The position numbers and the translations under genes are program-made. Below, one piece after another: positions 6,139-6,412 of a stretch of 6,412 nt of DNA; within the stretch, counting starts at the first letter, position 1, and each line of letters begins with the position of its first letter. This DNA comes from Oligoflexales bacterium (GTDB lineage: Bacteria > Bdellovibrionota_B > Oligoflexia > Oligoflexales > CACXFL01). The notes beneath the pieces were generated by a model. The model did no database searches. It saw nothing but the letters and a program-made list of their open reading frames with translations, and was not told the origin of the DNA. The stretch is from positions 1 through 6,412 of the forward strand of contig JANQHA010000106.1 in NCBI GenBank assembly GCA_028282865.1. Reading direction: 5' to 3'.

Positions 6139-6412
6139 CTACTCACAATATAAAAAGTATTCTTGATTGCCAGACCTCCCCAAAACCCGCGAAGGAGCTA
6201 CTTTGATCCTATCTACTCCATAAGATCGTAATGTACTCTTGACCAAATCCACAGCTTTTATCTGCAATGCTTGGTCATTAACCACCCCCCCTTGATCTAC
6301 TTCTGCAGCACAAAGCTCAAACTGCGGTTTTACTAGTAAAAGCATTTTCGTGTGAGAAACGGTATAAAACCTGCTAATAATTGTAGAAATAATCGATTTT
6401 AAGTCGATGAAG
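6139..6412 (-). CDS. tlyA: TlyA family rRNA (cytidine-2'-O)-methyltransferase, C-terminal 90 residues only
   Basis: The frame is open from the right window edge to a TAG at 6139-6141, so the start lies outside. The visible C-terminal 90 residues match the end of TlyA/hemolysin-A family methyltransferases. FIDLKSII fits the segment after the DVSF motif; LLLVKPQFE carries the family's KPQFE motif; DQGGVVND corresponds to the GKGGVVRD block; SRVLGRSGNQEYFLY corresponds to the closing SPITGPKGNxEFL element. Members fold as an S4 RNA-binding domain plus an FtsJ/RrmJ-like S-adenosylmethionine methyltransferase and modify 16S and/or 23S rRNA. The S4 domain and SAM-binding loop would lie to the right. 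The internal ATG at 6345 is not the start, because homology continues upstream through it. The gene ends 3 nt before the long hairpin. No damage is seen in the visible part. Confidence 0.85.
   Translation of the reverse strand, partial: FIDLKSIISTIISRFYTVSHTKMLLLVKPQFELCAAEVDQGGVVNDQALQIKAVDLVKSTLRSYGVDRIKVAPSRVLGRSGNQEYFLYCE

Noticed and set aside
5803..6153. 116-aa plus-strand open frame
   Set aside because: It is antisense to the RAYT gene, and its Arg-rich C-terminal part is simply translation of the long hairpin.
6139..6345. A separate 68-aa protein starting at the ATG at 6345
   Set aside because: The same frame stays open to the window edge, and the residues before this ATG continue the TlyA similarity, so this is an internal methionine.

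Overview
This is a bacterial chromosome-like window of roughly 40% G+C with five complete or partial genes of recognisable layout plus two clipped at the edges. Translation uses classical Shine-Dalgarno sites (AGGAG and GGAGG) and one good sigma70-type promoter is visible. That argues against a Bacteroidota host, even though one gene belongs to the DUF4301 family that is best known there. A TlyA-type rRNA methyltransferase, a REP-associated tyrosine transposase (RAYT) and a long TPR-like protein together would suit a Gram-negative lineage such as Bdellovibrionota/Oligoflexia or another former deltaproteobacterial group. This placement is an inference of low to moderate confidence.

Left part (1-4615): a divergent pair of transcription units shares a 206-bp intergenic region (1561-1766). 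Leftwards runs a long gene, open to the window edge, that starts at TTG behind AGGAG. Its product has an unrecognised N-terminal half followed by TPR-like helical repeats. Rightwards runs a two-gene operon. The first gene is an unrecognised 425-aa protein with a probable winged helix in its middle and HEAT-like helices at its C terminus. Its stop overlaps the start of the second gene (ATGA), a full-length DUF4301 protein. The DUF4301 protein carries a split nucleotidyltransferase signature (PAAGASSR, then PKALLP about 70 residues later), so it may be a nucleotide-sugar-type transferase of unknown substrate.

Middle (4616-5292): a small 91-aa probable MerR/excisionase-type winged-helix protein sits alone behind a clear TTGAAC-17-TAGAAT promoter and an unusual G6 ribosome-binding site. 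A 253-bp gap without a gene follows.

Right part (5293-6412): a complete RAYT (Y1-type HUH transposase) on the minus strand lies downstream of the 3' end of tlyA, also on the minus strand. Between them is a perfect 27-bp inverted repeat with a 5-nt loop that begins 3 nt after the tlyA stop. It is read here mainly as an intrinsic terminator, though its size and its position next to a RAYT are notable.

No CRISPR array, tRNA, rRNA or phage module was seen. The most interesting part is the unknown/DUF4301 operon with its divergent TPR-like neighbour; nothing in the sequence proves that they form one system.
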